Of a DNA stretch of 16,030 nt, positions 14,596-16,030 are shown one piece after another. The DNA is taken from contig CALFYG010000259.1 of assembly GCA_937952095.1 (NCBI GenBank), positions 1-16,030 on the forward strand. Direction: 5' to 3'. Below the pieces are notes generated by a model, which was not told the DNA's origin, ran no database searches, and saw nothing but the letters and a program-made list of their open reading frames with translations. This DNA comes from an uncultured Micrococcales bacterium (GTDB lineage: Bacteria > Actinomycetota > Actinomycetes > S36-B12 > UBA10799). How positions within the stretch are numbered: the first letter of the stretch is position 1; every line of letters starts with the position of its first letter. The translations under genes and the position numbers were made by a program.

Positions 14596-14601
14596 CACAA
14601 T
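14596..14601 (+). promoter_or_regulatory. Candidate -10 of the Lhr-like gene (leaderless)
   Basis: CACAAT ends 6 bases before the GTG at 14608, and no Shine-Dalgarno precedes that start. The -35 is not clear. The hexamer keeps the A and final T of TAnnnT but has C in place of the first T. Confidence 0.3.
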
Positions 14602-14607
14602 GAACGG

Positions 14608-16030
14608 GTGCCGCACGTCGAACTCCCCACCGAGATGGGTGAGGCGACGCGCACCTGGTTCTCGCAGGCGTTCGCCTCCCCGACCGAGGTACAGACCCAG
14701 GCCTGGGAGGCGATCGGATCCGGGGCCGACACGCTGGTCGTGTCCCCGACCGGCTCCGGCAAGACGCTGGCAGCGTTCCTCTGGGCCCTCGACAGTCTCT
14801 ACCGGGCTCAGCAGCCGCAGACAGGGTGCCGGGTCCTGTACATCTCCCCTCTGCGCGCGCTGGCCAGCGACGTCGAGCGCAACCTGCGCGCACCGCTGGC
14901 AGGCATCGAACAGTCTCTGCGCGCCGCCGGCGAGGTGCCCCCAACCATCCGCACCGCCATCCGCACCGCGGACACCCCCGCAAATGAGCGCCAACGGATG
15001 GCGCGCACACCGCCAGACATCCTGATCACCACCCCGGAGAGTCTTTTCCTCCTTCTCACCTCCCGCGCGGGTGCCTTCCTCGCCGACGTCGAGACCGTCA
15101 TCATCGACGAGATCCATTCAGTGGCCGGGACGAAGCGCGGATCGCACCTGAGCCTGTCGCTGGCGCGCCTCGATCTCTTGACGCAACGACCGGCCCAGCG
15201 GATCGGCCTGTCCGCCACGGTCACTCCGGTCGATGCGGTGGCGGAGTACTTGCACAGCGGTCATGACGTGCGCATCGTCGCCCCCCCGACGATCAAACCG
15301 ACCGAACTCCAACTCGCCGTCCCCCTGGCCGACATGACCACCTTCGACGAACCCGAGGACGGGGGGCCGCGGCGCGCATCCATCTGGCCCGCGGTGGAGT
15401 CGTCGATCCTCCGGCTCATCGAGGAGCACACCTCGACCATCGTGTTCACGAACTCCCGGCGCGTCTGCGAGAGGCTGTCCAGTCGCCTCAACGAACTGGC
15501 GTCCGACGATCCCGAGGACCACTCGGTGCCCGCCGAGATGATGGCCATGGCAGGCGCCGCACGGGGTTCGGAACCGGTGGTCGCGCGTGCCCACCACGGC
15601 TCGGTCAGCAAGTCGGAGCGGGCCGTCATCGAGGACGCGCTCAAAGCCGGTCGTCTGCCGGCTGTTGTCGCAACGAGCAGTCTGGAACTCGGGATCGACA
15701 TGGGCAGCATCGACCTGATGGTCCAGGTCGGGTGTCCCCCCTCCAGCGCCTCCGGTCTGCAGCGCCTCGGGCGCGCCGGACACCGTCTGGACGCTGTGAG
15801 CAAAGGCGTGTTCTTCCCGACCCATCGGGCCGACCTGCTGGCCACGGCGGTCGCGGTCCGGCAGATGCGGGCGGGCAGGATCGAGGCCACGAAGGTACCT
15901 CAGCATCCCCTTGACGTGCTGAGCCAGCAGATCGTGGCCATGGTCGCCATGGCCGACTGGCACACCGACGACCTCTTCGAGGTGATCACCGGCGCGTCAG
16001 GATACACACGGCTTCCGCGCTCGGCGTTCG
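14608..16030 (+). CDS. lhr: Lhr-family large ATP-dependent DNA helicase, N-terminal part (cut by the window edge)
   Basis: The plus-strand frame from the GTG at 14608 stays open for 474 codons to the right edge. Motifs identify the Lhr helicase core: Walker A PTGSGKT (47-53), YISPLRALASD (78-88), TTPESL (141-146), DEIH (167-170), LSAT (201-204), FTNSRRVCERL (280-290), AHHGSVSKSER (328-338), ATSSLELGIDMG (355-366) and QRLGRAGHR (385-393). Lhr is a 3'-to-5' helicase; mycobacterial Lhr belongs to a mitomycin-inducible repair pathway. Full actinobacterial Lhr is about 1,500 residues, so roughly two thirds lies beyond the window. An in-frame ATG at 14635 is an alternative start. No LexA box is visible in the 97 bases upstream. 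Confidence 0.93.
   Translation, partial: MPHVELPTEMGEATRTWFSQAFASPTEVQTQAWEAIGSGADTLVVSPTGSGKTLAAFLWALDSLYRAQQPQTGCRVLYISPLRALASDVERNLRAPLAGIEQSLRAAGEVPPTIRTAIRTADTPANERQRMARTPPDILITTPESLFLLLTSRAGAFLADVETVIIDEIHSVAGTKRGSHLSLSLARLDLLTQRPAQRIGLSATVTPVDAVAEYLHSGHDVRIVAPPTIKPTELQLAVPLADMTTFDEPEDGGPRRASIWPAVESSILRLIEEHTSTIVFTNSRRVCERLSSRLNELASDDPEDHSVPAEMMAMAGAARGSEPVVARAHHGSVSKSERAVIEDALKAGRLPAVVATSSLELGIDMGSIDLMVQVGCPPSSASGLQRLGRAGHRLDAVSKGVFFPTHRADLLATAVAVRQMRAGRIEATKVPQHPLDVLSQQIVAMVAMADWHTDDLFEVITGASGYTRLPRSAF

Noticed and set aside
14209..15117. Minus-strand open frame of 302 codons across recA upstream, DUF3046 and the Lhr gene
   Set aside because: It overlaps a real DUF3046 gene in another frame and the Lhr helicase core on the opposite strand.

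Overview
The window is GC-rich chromosomal DNA from an actinobacterium. Long spurious antisense ORFs, frequent GTG starts and actinobacterial SOS boxes (GAAC-N4-GTTC) support this. So does the gene content: a class II (B12-dependent) ribonucleotide reductase, a DUF3046 gene next to recA, and a LysM membrane protein divergent from lexA. From memory, the block recA-recX-miaB-miaA-dapF-hflX-lexA-nrdR follows the order known in Mycobacterium and Streptomyces. I see no mobile element, CRISPR array, tRNA or rRNA, so this is core genome and not an accessory island.

Layout from the left: the start of a membrane protein gene (minus, cut by the window edge); a terminator; nrdJ and nrdR (minus, nrdR first, ATGA overlap) behind a regulatory leader; a LysM single-pass membrane protein (minus) divergent from lexA (plus), with three LexA boxes between them; a DinG-type helicase (minus) that shares the stop tetranucleotide CTAG with lexA; the overlapping operon miaA-dapF-hflX (minus); two plus-strand genes, an MT0933-type small protein and a LigB/class III dioxygenase-like protein; miaB (minus), whose 3' end overlaps the latter; recX and recA (minus, overlapping); a DUF3046 gene (minus); and the first 474 codons of an Lhr-type helicase (plus), cut by the right edge.

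Functionally the window joins the SOS circuit (LexA, RecA, RecX and a probable SOS division inhibitor) to dNTP supply (NrdJ, NrdR), helicase repair proteins (DinG-like, Lhr), tRNA A37 modification (MiaA then MiaB), lysine/peptidoglycan precursor synthesis (DapF) and a ribosome-associated GTPase (HflX). The clearest regulatory signals are LexA boxes at lexA, the LysM gene and recA. DnaA-box-like 9-mers sit in the recA and nrdR promoter regions.

I found no convincing new multi-gene system. The points most worth a second look are the DnaA-box-like sites at recA and nrdR, the divergent two-gene unit between miaA and miaB, several starts that look leaderless, and the tail-to-tail overlaps at lexA/dinG and miaB.
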